Numbered from the stretch's first letter, positions 1 to 8,084 are shown. The stretch: DNA of 16,598 nucleotides from Clostridiales bacterium (GCA_031269415.1 JAISZF010000063.1:1-16598), one strand, 5' to 3'. A program made the numbers and translations. The notes: a model not told the origin generated them from the sequence alone.

Positions 1-71
1 GCTCGCGGGTTCTATGACGAAAGCAGGGTAAGGGTTATAGTTTGAAGAGCCTAGTTTGATGTGGAATTTTA

Positions 72-108
72 AAAGGGGAACCTCCGGCTTAGCCGGGGGT
101 TCCCCTTT
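72..108 (-). terminator. Rho-independent terminator of the polysaccharide operon
   Basis: An inverted repeat has outer arms AAAGGGGAACC (72–82) and GGTTCCCCTTT (98–108), and inner arms CCGGC/GCCGG around a short loop. On the minus strand it follows the stop codon of the phosphodiester glycosidase by about 13 bases and runs into TTTTAAAATT. The T-rich flank is better on the minus side. It closes the operon that starts at glpK. Positions 1–71 hold no gene that I can support. Confidence 0.88.
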
Positions 109-121
109 AGTTCCGAACGGC

Positions 122-2371
122 TCACTCCGCCGTTAACGTATATGTCAAACTATCCCCTGAAGCGTACAGCCTGAATACCCTATAATTCTCATTGATGGTC
201 TCGGCGTCTTTCCACATGGCGCCGATGTTTATGTATCGAATGCCGTCTTGTATTCTTGTCGATGTCTCCTGTCCTTGTTTTGAAATCACAAAAACCTGCT
301 TGCCTTGCGCTTGGTAGGCTGTCAGCGCCTCATGGAAGAGTTCAAACTCTTTCGGCTGCGAAAAATTACGTGGATTCAGGTCCGTTTCCATTACAATACC
401 GCCAGGATTCATACTGTCTATATCATTGGGGAACTTAGCCCATTGGGTCAAATCCGTCGCCAGCAGCCCGCCTCTCTCGCCCGTCACGCGCAGTATGGCG
501 AACCTGCCGTTCTGCCTCGCGCCGTATACTGCCGGTTCCCTGTCCTCAGGGCTAAAGACTTTTTCACCTTCCACAATAACCGCCGGCTCCGTCAGGGTTT
601 CATTTGGCTCGCTCCTCAGCGGATCGCGGAATCGCTGCTTGTTCGGAAGTGTAACGGTAACGTCCCCAGTATCGCCGATATAAATAGGAACATAAGCGGT
701 AGCCTGCCGCACGGTGCATTTCAGATATCCTGCCCCCGATATGGCGGAAGCGGTAAACACACCGCCGAAGGCCGTGCCCAGTTCCGAGGGGAAGACTTCA
801 TATGAAACGCCCTCGGTTATATTAAACTGCGCGCCGTCGCTGTCTATGCCGCTAAACGACAGTGCCTTGGCCTCGCCCGCGTTCAGCCTGATCGCCTCAG
901 GGTTTATTATCAATTCAGCCAGAGTTTTTACTTTCAGCTCCGCCTGTGCCATCATGCCGCCGCTCTGAACGTAGATATCCGCCTTACCCTCGTTGCCCGG
1001 CGTGTAATATCCGTTAGCGTAAACCGCCTCGGGATCGGAAAACGCTATGGTGTCCGGCTGCGTCTCGATTCGGTGGCCGTACGCGTCCAATCCGTATACC
1101 GAGAGTTTAACCGATTCGCCCAGCCACACCGTTTCCTTCTCAAACGCCGCCACAAGCTTTTCCGCGTTCCCTACAGGTGCGTTATTGAAAATACCCAGCG
1201 CGTTGATCACCTTCCGCTCCGCTCCGTCGGAAACTCGGTTCACAGTATTATATTGTCCGTCAGGATCCCGTATCACCATGGCGGATGAACCGCCGCCGTC
1301 CAGATGCATGGCGTTATATGCGCCGTAACGCTTCATTATCCAAGCCATTTCATCTTGGTTCGCGCCTATCGAATGTGTCCGTCCGTCTACCTGGACAAGA
1401 ATGAGTTGATTTTGTTCCCTGTTTATGCCAATCGCGGTTCTCGGCTCGCGCTTATTTCCGCTGGCGATAGTCCCCATTGTGAACGTCTCGCCGTCCTTCA
1501 AAATTAAACCTCCGCCGCCGACGGCGGTTTTTATATTGGCAAAATCTATACCATACGGCACGACTTGCAGCACAGCTCGCTGACCGACACTGAAGAACTG
1601 GCCGAAATAATCAGCCGAGGCTTGCTGGATAGCCAGCACATATCCGTCTTCCGGCACGTTAACCGTCTCGCCCAATTGGGATATATATGTAATCTGTTGA
1701 CCGATTACCACAATCTTCAGCAGACCGGGGAAGCGGCTGTCCAGCGAGGCTGTGTTTTGCATCGCTTGGCTGGTGAGAATGACCGGATACACCATATCAG
1801 TAATCTTGTTTATCGAGTGAACCTGAATGTTTTCAACACCGTCGTTATAGAAATGAATATTGGTCTTAATAAAGGATATAAACGGGATATTCTGCTGAGT
1901 GTATACAAATGACGCGAAGTCATTGCCCCCGTCATTGGAATCCGCCGAAACGGAGATGAGCCGCCCGTCCTTTACGGACAGGCCGAACCCCGCGCTGTAC
2001 GCTCCGTTGACCCCGAAAAAATCGCCGTTTACACCGGCAATGGCGTTGGATTCGCGCAGCAGCGTGGATACTGTCTCCCTCAGTCCATATTCTTTACCCG
2101 ATTCCACGAGGTTTATCGTGATATATGGGTCGTTCAAATTGACTTTCAAAACATGTATGTCCAACAACCCGGCGTTTGTCACCGAGCGGCTTTCCTCATA
2201 TGTAACCCCATTGCACACCGCCGTCGTCTTTTGTATTTCATAGAGTCTGTCGGAAGCGTACACGGGCGCGCCCGGCAGAAACACGGCGGCGCACAGCGCG
2301 GCGGCGATAAGCCGGCGACGGATCGACGCCCCCGCGCGGCGATCCGCCGTAACCGCTCCAAAAAATCTCAA
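122..2371 (-). CDS. Secreted phosphodiester glycosidase (NAGPA family) with C-terminal accessory domains
   Basis: Predicted exported enzyme of the phosphodiester glycosidase family (PF09992, related to the NAGPA 'uncovering enzyme'), which removes a sugar from a sugar-1-phosphate diester. Residues 1–39 form a signal peptide: basic IRRR, then an Ala/Leu core, with cleavage likely after VYA. The catalytic domain spans about 65–400, with VNGDFF (114–119), REPRTAIG (308–315) and MHLDGGGSSAM (355–365). Residues 400–570 look like two beta-rich Ig-like modules. Residues 610–749 (from VYGARQNGRF to the end) resemble the tail half of a calcineurin-like phosphoesterase fold often fused to such proteins, but no metal-binding motifs are visible. 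The start is TTG at 2371, two bases after the stop of the preceding gene, with a G-run (GGGGGG) upstream as a weak ribosome site; no better start exists before the signal peptide. It is the last gene of the operon. Its true substrate is unknown; a phosphate-linked surface glycan is an inference. Confidence 0.85.
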   Translation of the reverse strand: MRFFGAVTADRRAGASIRRRLIAAALCAAVFLPGAPVYASDRLYEIQKTTAVCNGVTYEESRSVTNAGLLDIHVLKVNLNDPYITINLVESGKEYGLRETVSTLLRESNAIAGVNGDFFGVNGAYSAGFGLSVKDGRLISVSADSNDGGNDFASFVYTQQNIPFISFIKTNIHFYNDGVENIQVHSINKITDMVYPVILTSQAMQNTASLDSRFPGLLKIVVIGQQITYISQLGETVNVPEDGYVLAIQQASADYFGQFFSVGQRAVLQVVPYGIDFANIKTAVGGGGLILKDGETFTMGTIASGNKREPRTAIGINREQNQLILVQVDGRTHSIGANQDEMAWIMKRYGAYNAMHLDGGGSSAMVIRDPDGQYNTVNRVSDGAERKVINALGIFNNAPVGNAEKLVAAFEKETVWLGESVKLSVYGLDAYGHRIETQPDTIAFSDPEAVYANGYYTPGNEGKADIYVQSGGMMAQAELKVKTLAELIINPEAIRLNAGEAKALSFSGIDSDGAQFNITEGVSYEVFPSELGTAFGGVFTASAISGAGYLKCTVRQATAYVPIYIGDTGDVTVTLPNKQRFRDPLRSEPNETLTEPAVIVEGEKVFSPEDREPAVYGARQNGRFAILRVTGERGGLLATDLTQWAKFPNDIDSMNPGGIVMETDLNPRNFSQPKEFELFHEALTAYQAQGKQVFVISKQGQETSTRIQDGIRYINIGAMWKDAETINENYRVFRLYASGDSLTYTLTAE

Positions 2372-2373
2372 GG

Positions 2374-2874
2374 TTACCCCCCCAAACTCTCTGAGATTCT
2401 ATCCACCCTTGCCCCGCAGACAACCTTGTTCGATTGGATAATCAGGTCGCTGCCTTCGGAGATCTGCGCGTTGCCGTTGACGAAATAACCCTTGTCAGAG
2501 ACATTGCCGGTACATTCCAGCGTCATATACAGGCTGTATTTCTCCTCCATCGTGACGTATAGGGGCGTCCCGTCCGGCCGCTTAATAATCTCCCTCGCCG
2601 GTTCGGAGTCAGTTCGCGTTACCTTGCCCAAGGGCTGCTGCTCATGCTGCTTATAGAATATATCGCCCTCATTAATCGCCTCAAGGCTGAATTGACGAAT
2701 CGGCTCAACAACCAGAGTCACATAGAACTTTGTATCCGAGGTGACAATCTGTACGGCGTTTTGAGACAGCCTTCGGTACCCCAATCCAATGATCAGCCCT
2801 ATAACAATCAGTATCAGCGCGATATCTATCAAACTGACCTTTCCGGCCAGTCTGCCCTGTTTGTCTATAATCAC
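2374..2874 (-). CDS. DUF4330 family membrane-anchored protein (second copy)
   Basis: 166-residue protein matching what I know of DUF4330 proteins: a short cytoplasmic N-terminus, one hydrophobic helix (about 16–36, DIALILIVIGLIIGLGY) and a beta-rich extracytoplasmic body of about 125 residues. No catalytic motif is visible. The start is GTG, and the preceding gene's TGA overlaps it in the sequence GTGA, with AGGGGTG about 7 bases upstream as ribosome site. It has the same size and layout as the gene just before it (2871–3365) but clearly diverged sequence, so the two may be old tandem duplicates forming a hetero-oligomer. It lies between glycosyltransferase/polymerase genes and an exported glycosidase, so a role in export or assembly of a surface polysaccharide is inferred. 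No function is established. Confidence 0.8.
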   Translation of the reverse strand: MIIDKQGRLAGKVSLIDIALILIVIGLIIGLGYRRLSQNAVQIVTSDTKFYVTLVVEPIRQFSLEAINEGDIFYKQHEQQPLGKVTRTDSEPAREIIKRPDGTPLYVTMEEKYSLYMTLECTGNVSDKGYFVNGNAQISEGSDLIIQSNKVVCGARVDRISESLGG

Positions 2875-3365
2875 GGCGCGTCACCCCTATCAAGGCCGAC
2901 GACATAGCCGCCTGCCGCGAAATGTTTTGCTTTTATATAGATCTCCTTGCCGACCAGCACTTCAAAGGAACCGATCAATGTCGTGTAATCCGTAACCTGC
3001 CCCATGGCCTCTATCTCAACATATACCGTTTCCAATCCATCCACAGGCATACGTCGGATGATATTGCTGGTATAGTCCGGCACGTCCTCCAGGTAAGGTT
3101 CCGATCTTACGCTCTTTATTGTGCCGATAGCGTACCCGCGCAGGCTGTCCTCCACGGCGTCGCCCGCATTTACCTTATCGGCGAAATCAGGTTTCCTGCG
3201 CTGCACCTCGACGATATAGCGTAAAGACACATCACCCGGCCTCGCGGCGGCGCTCTGCGGCGCGGAGAAACGCACAGCCAGAAACGCGAACAAAATCAAA
3301 GCTGCTATCATACCTATATCGACAATATTGATTATTCCAAACAGGCGATACTTTTTGTCAATCAA
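2871..3365 (-). CDS. DUF4330 family membrane-anchored protein (first copy)
   Basis: 164-residue protein opening MIDKKYRLFGIINIVD, then a single hydrophobic segment (about 17–34) and a soluble domain predicted outside the membrane. The opening IDKKxRLFGxxxIxDI matches the opening of the following gene (IDKQGRLAGKVSLIDI), which supports common ancestry. The start is TTG at 3365; the upstream glycosyltransferase stop overlaps it as TTGA, and GAGAGGTG lies about 7 bases upstream. The gene overlaps its downstream neighbour by 4 bases (GTGA). The family has no assigned biochemical function. The neighbourhood suggests a structural or regulatory part of a polysaccharide synthesis complex, which is inference. 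Confidence 0.8.
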   Translation of the reverse strand: MIDKKYRLFGIINIVDIGMIAALILFAFLAVRFSAPQSAAARPGDVSLRYIVEVQRRKPDFADKVNAGDAVEDSLRGYAIGTIKSVRSEPYLEDVPDYTSNIIRRMPVDGLETVYVEIEAMGQVTDYTTLIGSFEVLVGKEIYIKAKHFAAGGYVVGLDRGDAP

Positions 3366-4486
3366 TTCTTAACACCTCTCAGCAATTCCTCATACAGCTC
3401 AAAGGTTTGGCTGCCCATAGAATTCAATGTAAACCGGGTTTCATATGTTTCCAACGCCTCGAAACTCATCTTATCGTACAATTCCCGGTTATTTCTGATA
3501 CGCGTAATCGCGTTGGCCATGGCCTGGCTGTTCCGTCGGGGGAACAGCAGTCCGTTTACACCGTCCGCCACCACATACGGGTTGCCCCCGAAATCGCTCG
3601 CGACGGCGGGTATCCCCAAACTCATGCCGCTTATCAGCGCCATTGAGGTAGCTTCCGTGCCTACGGACGCGTTTATCTGCAAGTCCGTTATGTTCTCTAT
3701 ATTAACAATCTCCTTGACAAAACCCGTGAATATGACGTTTCTTATCTCTTCCGACTGAACGCGCTTCTTGAGGCGGCTTTCCATGGGACCCTCTCCCGCT
3801 ATTATGAACTTGACGCTTCTGTCTAAATCCATGATCTTCTTAGCGGCGTCCAGCACGGTATTGTGATCCTTTTCCTCGGATAAACGGGCGATTATGGAAA
3901 CGACAAAATCATTCTGTGTAAGCCCGTAAGCCTTCCGTATCTCCGCGCGCCTGTCCCACTCATAAACCTCCGCGCGCGGAACTCCGTTGAAGATCATACG
4001 GATCTTCCCGCGCGGCGCGCCTAAGGCCGTTAAATTCTCCTCAACCGCCGGGGAAACGGCTATAATGGCGTCCGAGAACAGGCCGTTTATAACCCGCGTG
4101 GTAAATTTGCGGCGTAAACTTATATCGCCGGGTGTCAGGTCAAACATGCTGTGGCGTGTGCTTACAATCTTTACCTGACCGCACTGACGCGCGGCGATCC
4201 TCCCGGATAGGGCAGCGTGGGTATGAACGATGTCCGGCCGTACACTCTTTATGATTTGTTTTATTGACTTAATGGCCCGGGCGTCAAATGATTTATCATT
4301 AATACGCTCCGCCTCACGCACCGGGATCGAACGGAGTTCGAATTCAGGCTTTAAAGCGCTTCCAACGGGAAGGATCACTTCCGCACAGCCATTATACTTA
4401 TTGCCGGACGCCCAATCCGCCAACGCCAGGACGCATTTTCCCGCTCCGCCGATATTAGTGTCTGTCAGAATGTGAAGGACTTTCAA
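3362..4486 (-). CDS. GT4-type glycosyltransferase
   Basis: About 374 residues, the usual length of a retaining GT-B glycosyltransferase of family GT4. The N-terminal acceptor domain starts KVLHILTDTNIGGAG, with the glycine-rich loop typical of the fold, and contains DIVHTHAALSG. The C-terminal nucleotide-sugar domain has IIARLSEEKD, IIAGEGP and FTGFVKEI, followed by the EX7E region, TEATSMALISG. There the second glutamate is replaced by Ser (E278, S286), while the following GMSLGIPAVASDFGGNP is typical. The start is chosen at TTG 4486 rather than TTG 4489 because it sits 7 bases after AGGAGG and forms a TTGA overlap with the upstream stop, matching the other joints of this operon. It probably transfers a sugar to a lipid-linked or growing glycan at the inner face of the membrane. 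Donor and acceptor cannot be read from the sequence. Confidence 0.88.
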   Translation of the reverse strand: MKVLHILTDTNIGGAGKCVLALADWASGNKYNGCAEVILPVGSALKPEFELRSIPVREAERINDKSFDARAIKSIKQIIKSVRPDIVHTHAALSGRIAARQCGQVKIVSTRHSMFDLTPGDISLRRKFTTRVINGLFSDAIIAVSPAVEENLTALGAPRGKIRMIFNGVPRAEVYEWDRRAEIRKAYGLTQNDFVVSIIARLSEEKDHNTVLDAAKKIMDLDRSVKFIIAGEGPMESRLKKRVQSEEIRNVIFTGFVKEIVNIENITDLQINASVGTEATSMALISGMSLGIPAVASDFGGNPYVVADGVNGLLFPRRNSQAMANAITRIRNNRELYDKMSFEALETYETRFTLNSMGSQTFELYEELLRGVKN

Positions 4487-6165
4487 CAAAAATCCTCCTT
4501 CAGGCGAATATTGACCATCGCGCAGCCCATTCCCATAAATATGAAGAACGTCAGCATGACCCTGTAATTATAAAACACATAGTCGAACATGCCTTGCATA
4601 AGGAACGCGGCGCCCGCCGCGAAAAAACCGGCCAGAAACGACTTGGTTTTATTGTTCCGGGTCTTATAAAACAGACGGAGGAGCGTCCTGAAAAAGGTCA
4701 GCAGCAATACCAGAAAGACAATCAGCCCGAAAATCCCCAGTTCTGTAAATACCTGCAGGAACAGGTTATGCGAGTGAGGCGCGGTTACATCGCTGAAAGC
4801 GTAATATGGATAAACCGCATTATACGCCTCAATACCCTGGCCCAGCCCGGAGATCCAGAAGTCTTTCAGAATCCTCAGCGTGGCCTGCCAGATGTAAATC
4901 CTGTATGAAGTGGACGAGTCGCTCAGGTTGGTTATGCTGGAAAACCGATTCAGCATGGATGCCGGCGCTATGAACGGCAAAACTACAATACCCGCGCTGA
5001 ATAAGGTGATCAGGCGTTTCTCGGTAAACAGTATATAGATGATTAACCCGGCGCCCAGCGCTAGGTAACAGCCGCGCGAGTAAGTATAGCCCAGGTTGTA
5101 AAGCAGCAGCGCGGAGATGAGGAGATAGTACAGCTTATACAGCCAGCGGTTCGACATGTGAACCATAATCAGGCACACCGGTATTGCCAGCAGCAGGTAG
5201 GAGCCGTAAACGTTCGGATTGGCGAACGTGGAATACACGCGCAATGTCAGGTCGGAAAACAATTCCTTATCTACCCATGTCATATCCATCTTGCCGGAAA
5301 ACTTTTGATACGCCCCCACTAAGCCTGTCACAGCGGCGGAGGTACAGAATGTAAATAGAAGGGCGTTCAGTTTGCGCTTTGAATTGATCAGCGCTGTGGT
5401 CAGCAGGTAGCTCAGCGTGATAAGCGCGGTGAGGAGCGCTACCCGTACACTGCTGGACGGATGGAACGAGGTGACCCCGTAGAACAGCCCGACGACCGCG
5501 TACACAACCACCATCAGACCCGTCGCGTCTATGTACGGCGTGTACCCTGAATCCGTAAGCAGCTTAAAGAAATAACACAGCGCGGTATAACCCAGTATTG
5601 CCGCCAGAACCATTGTTGGCAAAAACGGCGCGGCCGCCGTCACGCAAAGCACGCCCAGTTCGGGATAGGCCAGCGCAGCCAGCGCCCCGATAACACCGGC
5701 GACACCCGCCGCCGCGTACAGTTTCGACGGAATGATTATGAACGCCGCCACAGCGCCGACGGCGCCAATCCCCATCAGCGCGAGCGGGAACCAGCTTTGC
5801 TTCCGGGGTTTTTCTAAATCGAGGCCGATAAAACCGGATACAAATCGAGCGGCAGCGCTGCCCTGCGCCAGCGCGCCCAGATTACTCATCATCAGCGACC
5901 ATCCGCTGTTGTCATATGCGGTTTTAAACCAGGACCGGCGCATGTTTACAAAAAGCCCCGGAACCGCGCGTACAAACCGGACAAACACGCTGGCGTCGTA
6001 AACCTCGTCGTTTATAACGCCGGTAAAGAATTTCGCCAAGACGCTGGCGCTGAAGATCCGTTGAAAAAAGGCTAACAGCGCGTCCACGGCGCGAAAGAAC
6101 AGGCTGTGATCCATCAAAGACTTGACCTGTTTCCAGAGAGAATCCCTCAGCATACCACCCTTCAT
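4483..6165 (-). CDS. O-antigen ligase / Wzy-type polymerase family membrane protein
   Basis: About 560 residues with roughly a dozen hydrophobic segments. The Wzy_C region is visible: a large loop followed by SHNLFLQVFTELGIFGLIVF, the signature of O-antigen ligase and polymerase proteins that join lipid-linked glycans outside the membrane. A segment with FANPNVYGSYLLLAIP also fits that family. The first 120 residues or so are a soluble, positively charged extension with aromatic patches, longer than in typical members. The open frame extends upstream to 6267, but that part lies inside glpK. The ATG at 6165 is chosen because AGGTGG sits about 7 bases before it and the gene then starts one base after the glpK stop; ATG 6153 is an alternative. 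In a Gram-positive cell the job would be polymerising or attaching a surface polysaccharide or teichoic-like polymer. Family assignment is firm, the specific reaction is not. Confidence 0.83.
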   Translation of the reverse strand: MKGGMLRDSLWKQVKSLMDHSLFFRAVDALLAFFQRIFSASVLAKFFTGVINDEVYDASVFVRFVRAVPGLFVNMRRSWFKTAYDNSGWSLMMSNLGALAQGSAAARFVSGFIGLDLEKPRKQSWFPLALMGIGAVGAVAAFIIIPSKLYAAAGVAGVIGALAALAYPELGVLCVTAAAPFLPTMVLAAILGYTALCYFFKLLTDSGYTPYIDATGLMVVVYAVVGLFYGVTSFHPSSSVRVALLTALITLSYLLTTALINSKRKLNALLFTFCTSAAVTGLVGAYQKFSGKMDMTWVDKELFSDLTLRVYSTFANPNVYGSYLLLAIPVCLIMVHMSNRWLYKLYYLLISALLLYNLGYTYSRGCYLALGAGLIIYILFTEKRLITLFSAGIVVLPFIAPASMLNRFSSITNLSDSSTSYRIYIWQATLRILKDFWISGLGQGIEAYNAVYPYYAFSDVTAPHSHNLFLQVFTELGIFGLIVFLVLLLTFFRTLLRLFYKTRNNKTKSFLAGFFAAGAAFLMQGMFDYVFYNYRVMLTFFIFMGMGCAMVNIRLKEDFC

Positions 6166-6166
6166 G

Positions 6167-7672
6167 TCATCCCACCTGTCCGCCTGCCCAGTCTTTGGCG
6201 CGTTCCACAGCTTTAAGCCACATCCTGTATCTTTCCTCCCTGACGGCCCCATCCATGGCCGGTTCATAAATCTCGTCCATAATGTGATTCCGCGAAATAT
6301 CCTCTAAATCCTTATAAAAACCCACTGCCAGCCCGGCGAGATAAGCCGCGCCCAGCGCGGTCGTCTCCGTAACCTTAGGGCGTTCCACAGGTATATTTAA
6401 GATATCTGACTGAAATTGCATTACAAACCGGCTCTTGCTGACGCCGCCGTCCACCCGCAGCCTGCTCATAGGAAGACCGGTTTCATCCTCCATCGCGTCG
6501 ATAACGGCTTTGGACTGAAAGGCGATAGACTCCATAACCGCGCGGACGATATGCTTCCGGTTAGAGGAGAGACTGAGTCCGCAAATGATCCCCCGCGCGT
6601 CCATATCCCAAAATGGCGCGCCAAGCCCGGAAAAGGCGGGCGTCATATACACGCCTTGGGTATCTGGGGTATCGTCGCATATTTCGTTTATTTCATTCAC
6701 GTCGTCCGCCAGCCGGGCCTCTTTCATCATCCACTCCACCGCCGCGCCCGCGTTGAAGATGCTGCCCTCCATCGCGTAAACAGTCTGCCCGTCAATATGC
6801 CAGGCAATAGTCGTAAGGAGTTTTTTACTGGATATTATTGGCTGTTCACCGATATTCTTTAATATGAAACAGCCAGTGCCATAGGTATTTTTAACATCCC
6901 CCGTGTTAAAGCATGTCTGCCCGAACAGCGCGGCGTGCTGATCCCCCGCGACGCCCGTAATGGGTATCTCCTCACCGAAGTGTTCCTTCCGCGTGGCGCC
7001 GATATATCCGTTTGAAGGGATAACCTCCGGCATAATGTCTACCGGTATCTTGAAATAATCCAGAAGTTCCTCGTCCCATTTGAGGGTATGGATATTAAAC
7101 AGCATGGTGCGCGACGCGTTGGTATAGTCCGTCACATGCCTTGCCCCGCCCGTCAGGTTCCAGATCAGCCAACTGTCTATCGTACCGGCGATCAGGTTGC
7201 CTTCCTCTAATAGCGCCCGAGCGCGGGGGATGTTATCCAGTGTCCAGCGGATCTTAGTGGCGCTGAAATAAGGGTCTATCAGCAGACCGGTTTTCCGGCG
7301 CAGAGCGTCCTCCATACCGTCCGTCCGCGCCTGTCGGCAGAGATCAGCCGTGCGGCGGCACTGCCACACAATCGCGTCACACGCCGGCTCGCCGTTGCGC
7401 TTATCCCACGCGACCAGTGTTTCGCGCTGGTTGGTTATGCCTATGGCGGCAATATCGACCGGCGACGCGCCGACGCTTTCCATGGCTCTCTTCGCGCACT
7501 CAACGATGTTGAAAAATATCTCTTTCGGGTTATGCGACACCCAACCCGGTTCGGGGTAAATCTGCTCGTGCGGGCGCTGCCATTGCCCGGCCGCTTCGCC
7601 GTTTTTATTGAAGAGTATTGCCCGGCTGCTGGTAGTTCCCTGGTCAAAGGCTAATATATATTTTTCGCTCAT
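6167..7672 (-). CDS. glpK: Glycerol kinase
   Basis: 501 residues, the normal GlpK length. It phosphorylates glycerol with ATP to sn-glycerol 3-phosphate in the cytoplasm. Visible landmarks are the FGGY-kinase start AFDQGTTSSRA, the glycerol-binding residues R83/E84 (NQRET), W103, Y135 and D244/Q245 (AGDQHAALFGQ), NTYGTGCF, and the C-terminal DGGVSKSRF with TETTALGAAYLAGLA. His231 (KEHFGEE) sits where Bacillus and Enterococcus GlpK are phosphorylated by the PTS protein HPr, so PTS control is likely. The ATG at 7672 has AAGGAGGAA about 8 bases upstream. No glpF, glpD or glpP is adjacent. It heads the operon and is separated from the Wzy-type gene by one base. The context suggests glycerol 3-phosphate supply for the cell surface, though ordinary glycerol catabolism is equally possible. 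Confidence 0.96.
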   Translation of the reverse strand: MSEKYILAFDQGTTSSRAILFNKNGEAAGQWQRPHEQIYPEPGWVSHNPKEIFFNIVECAKRAMESVGASPVDIAAIGITNQRETLVAWDKRNGEPACDAIVWQCRRTADLCRQARTDGMEDALRRKTGLLIDPYFSATKIRWTLDNIPRARALLEEGNLIAGTIDSWLIWNLTGGARHVTDYTNASRTMLFNIHTLKWDEELLDYFKIPVDIMPEVIPSNGYIGATRKEHFGEEIPITGVAGDQHAALFGQTCFNTGDVKNTYGTGCFILKNIGEQPIISSKKLLTTIAWHIDGQTVYAMEGSIFNAGAAVEWMMKEARLADDVNEINEICDDTPDTQGVYMTPAFSGLGAPFWDMDARGIICGLSLSSNRKHIVRAVMESIAFQSKAVIDAMEDETGLPMSRLRVDGGVSKSRFVMQFQSDILNIPVERPKVTETTALGAAYLAGLAVGFYKDLEDISRNHIMDEIYEPAMDGAVREERYRMWLKAVERAKDWAGGQVG

Positions 7673-7697
7673 CTCGTCGTTTCCTCCTTATTTACGC

Positions 7698-7726
7698 ATT
7701 ATACTTCAATGTTCGCCCGGCGTCTA
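7698..7726 (-). promoter_or_regulatory. Candidate vegetative promoter of the glpK operon
   Basis: On the minus strand a perfect -10 TATAAT (7703–7698) is preceded by a 17-base spacer and a -35 TAGACG (7726–7721; 4 of 6 match TTGACA). Transcription would start near 7691, leaving a leader of under 20 bases with the AAGGAGG ribosome site. The weak -35 would fit need for an activator. Confidence 0.6.
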
Positions 7727-7764
7727 TGTCATATTTACGTTAACCCGGAGGCGAAATCCAAATC

Positions 7765-7781
7765 TTGTTACTAAGTTACAA
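7765..7781. promoter_or_regulatory. 17-bp operator-like palindrome upstream of the glpK promoter
   Basis: TTGTTACTAAGTTACAA is an odd-length dyad around position 7773 in which 7 of 8 half-site positions pair (TTGT-n-ACT/AGT-n-ACAA). It sits about 40 bases upstream of the glpK -35, an activator-like position, and has a spacing typical of HTH dimers. It does not match the CcpA cre consensus. No regulator can be named. Confidence 0.4.
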
Positions 7782-7959
7782 ACGCTTCCTGCCGATATAT
7801 ATTTCAGAACAGAAGATGACCGGCCGGCATCGGGTTCTGCGAAGGGCTTCGTTTATTTGCGTTTTCTCTGATGTATTCTGTAAAGATACTTAATCAAATT
7901 ACACTCGCGGATAAAAACTGCGGTTTCATATAGTCGCTGATAATTCCAGCGCGTACAAT

Positions 7960-7986
7960 AAAAGCTCGGGCATTGTCCGGGCTTTT
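7960..7986 (+). terminator. Terminator-like hairpin upstream of flagellin
   Basis: AAAAGCTCGG (7960–7969) pairs with CCGGGCTTTT (7977–7986), with one G–U pair and a 7-base loop. A- and T-runs on the two sides make it potentially bidirectional. No gene ends just before it on either strand, so it may insulate the flagellin promoter from upstream transcription or be left over from a lost gene. Confidence 0.5.
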
Positions 7987-8084
7987 ATATCAACCAGCAC
8001 GCGATTTTGTATAAATATCTCGCCGACAGAAAATAATAAGAATAACGTCATGCCGTGAATCATAGGCGGCTTGACATATATAAC

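Noticed and set aside
6166..6267. N-terminal extension of the Wzy-type protein
   Set aside because: The upstream in-frame codons lie inside the end of glpK and have no ribosome site, while ATG 6165 has AGGTGG at good spacing.
7782..7959. Possible small RNA or riboswitch in the glpK–flagellin gap
   Set aside because: Only short palindromes (CCGGCCGG, CGAAGGGCTTCG) are present, without a promoter–terminator pair or a known riboswitch core.
8022..8029. Sigma-D/sigma-28-like -10 (GCCGACAG) before flagellin
   Set aside because: Only 6 of 8 bases match and no TAAA-type -35 lies at the right distance, so I did not list it as a promoter.
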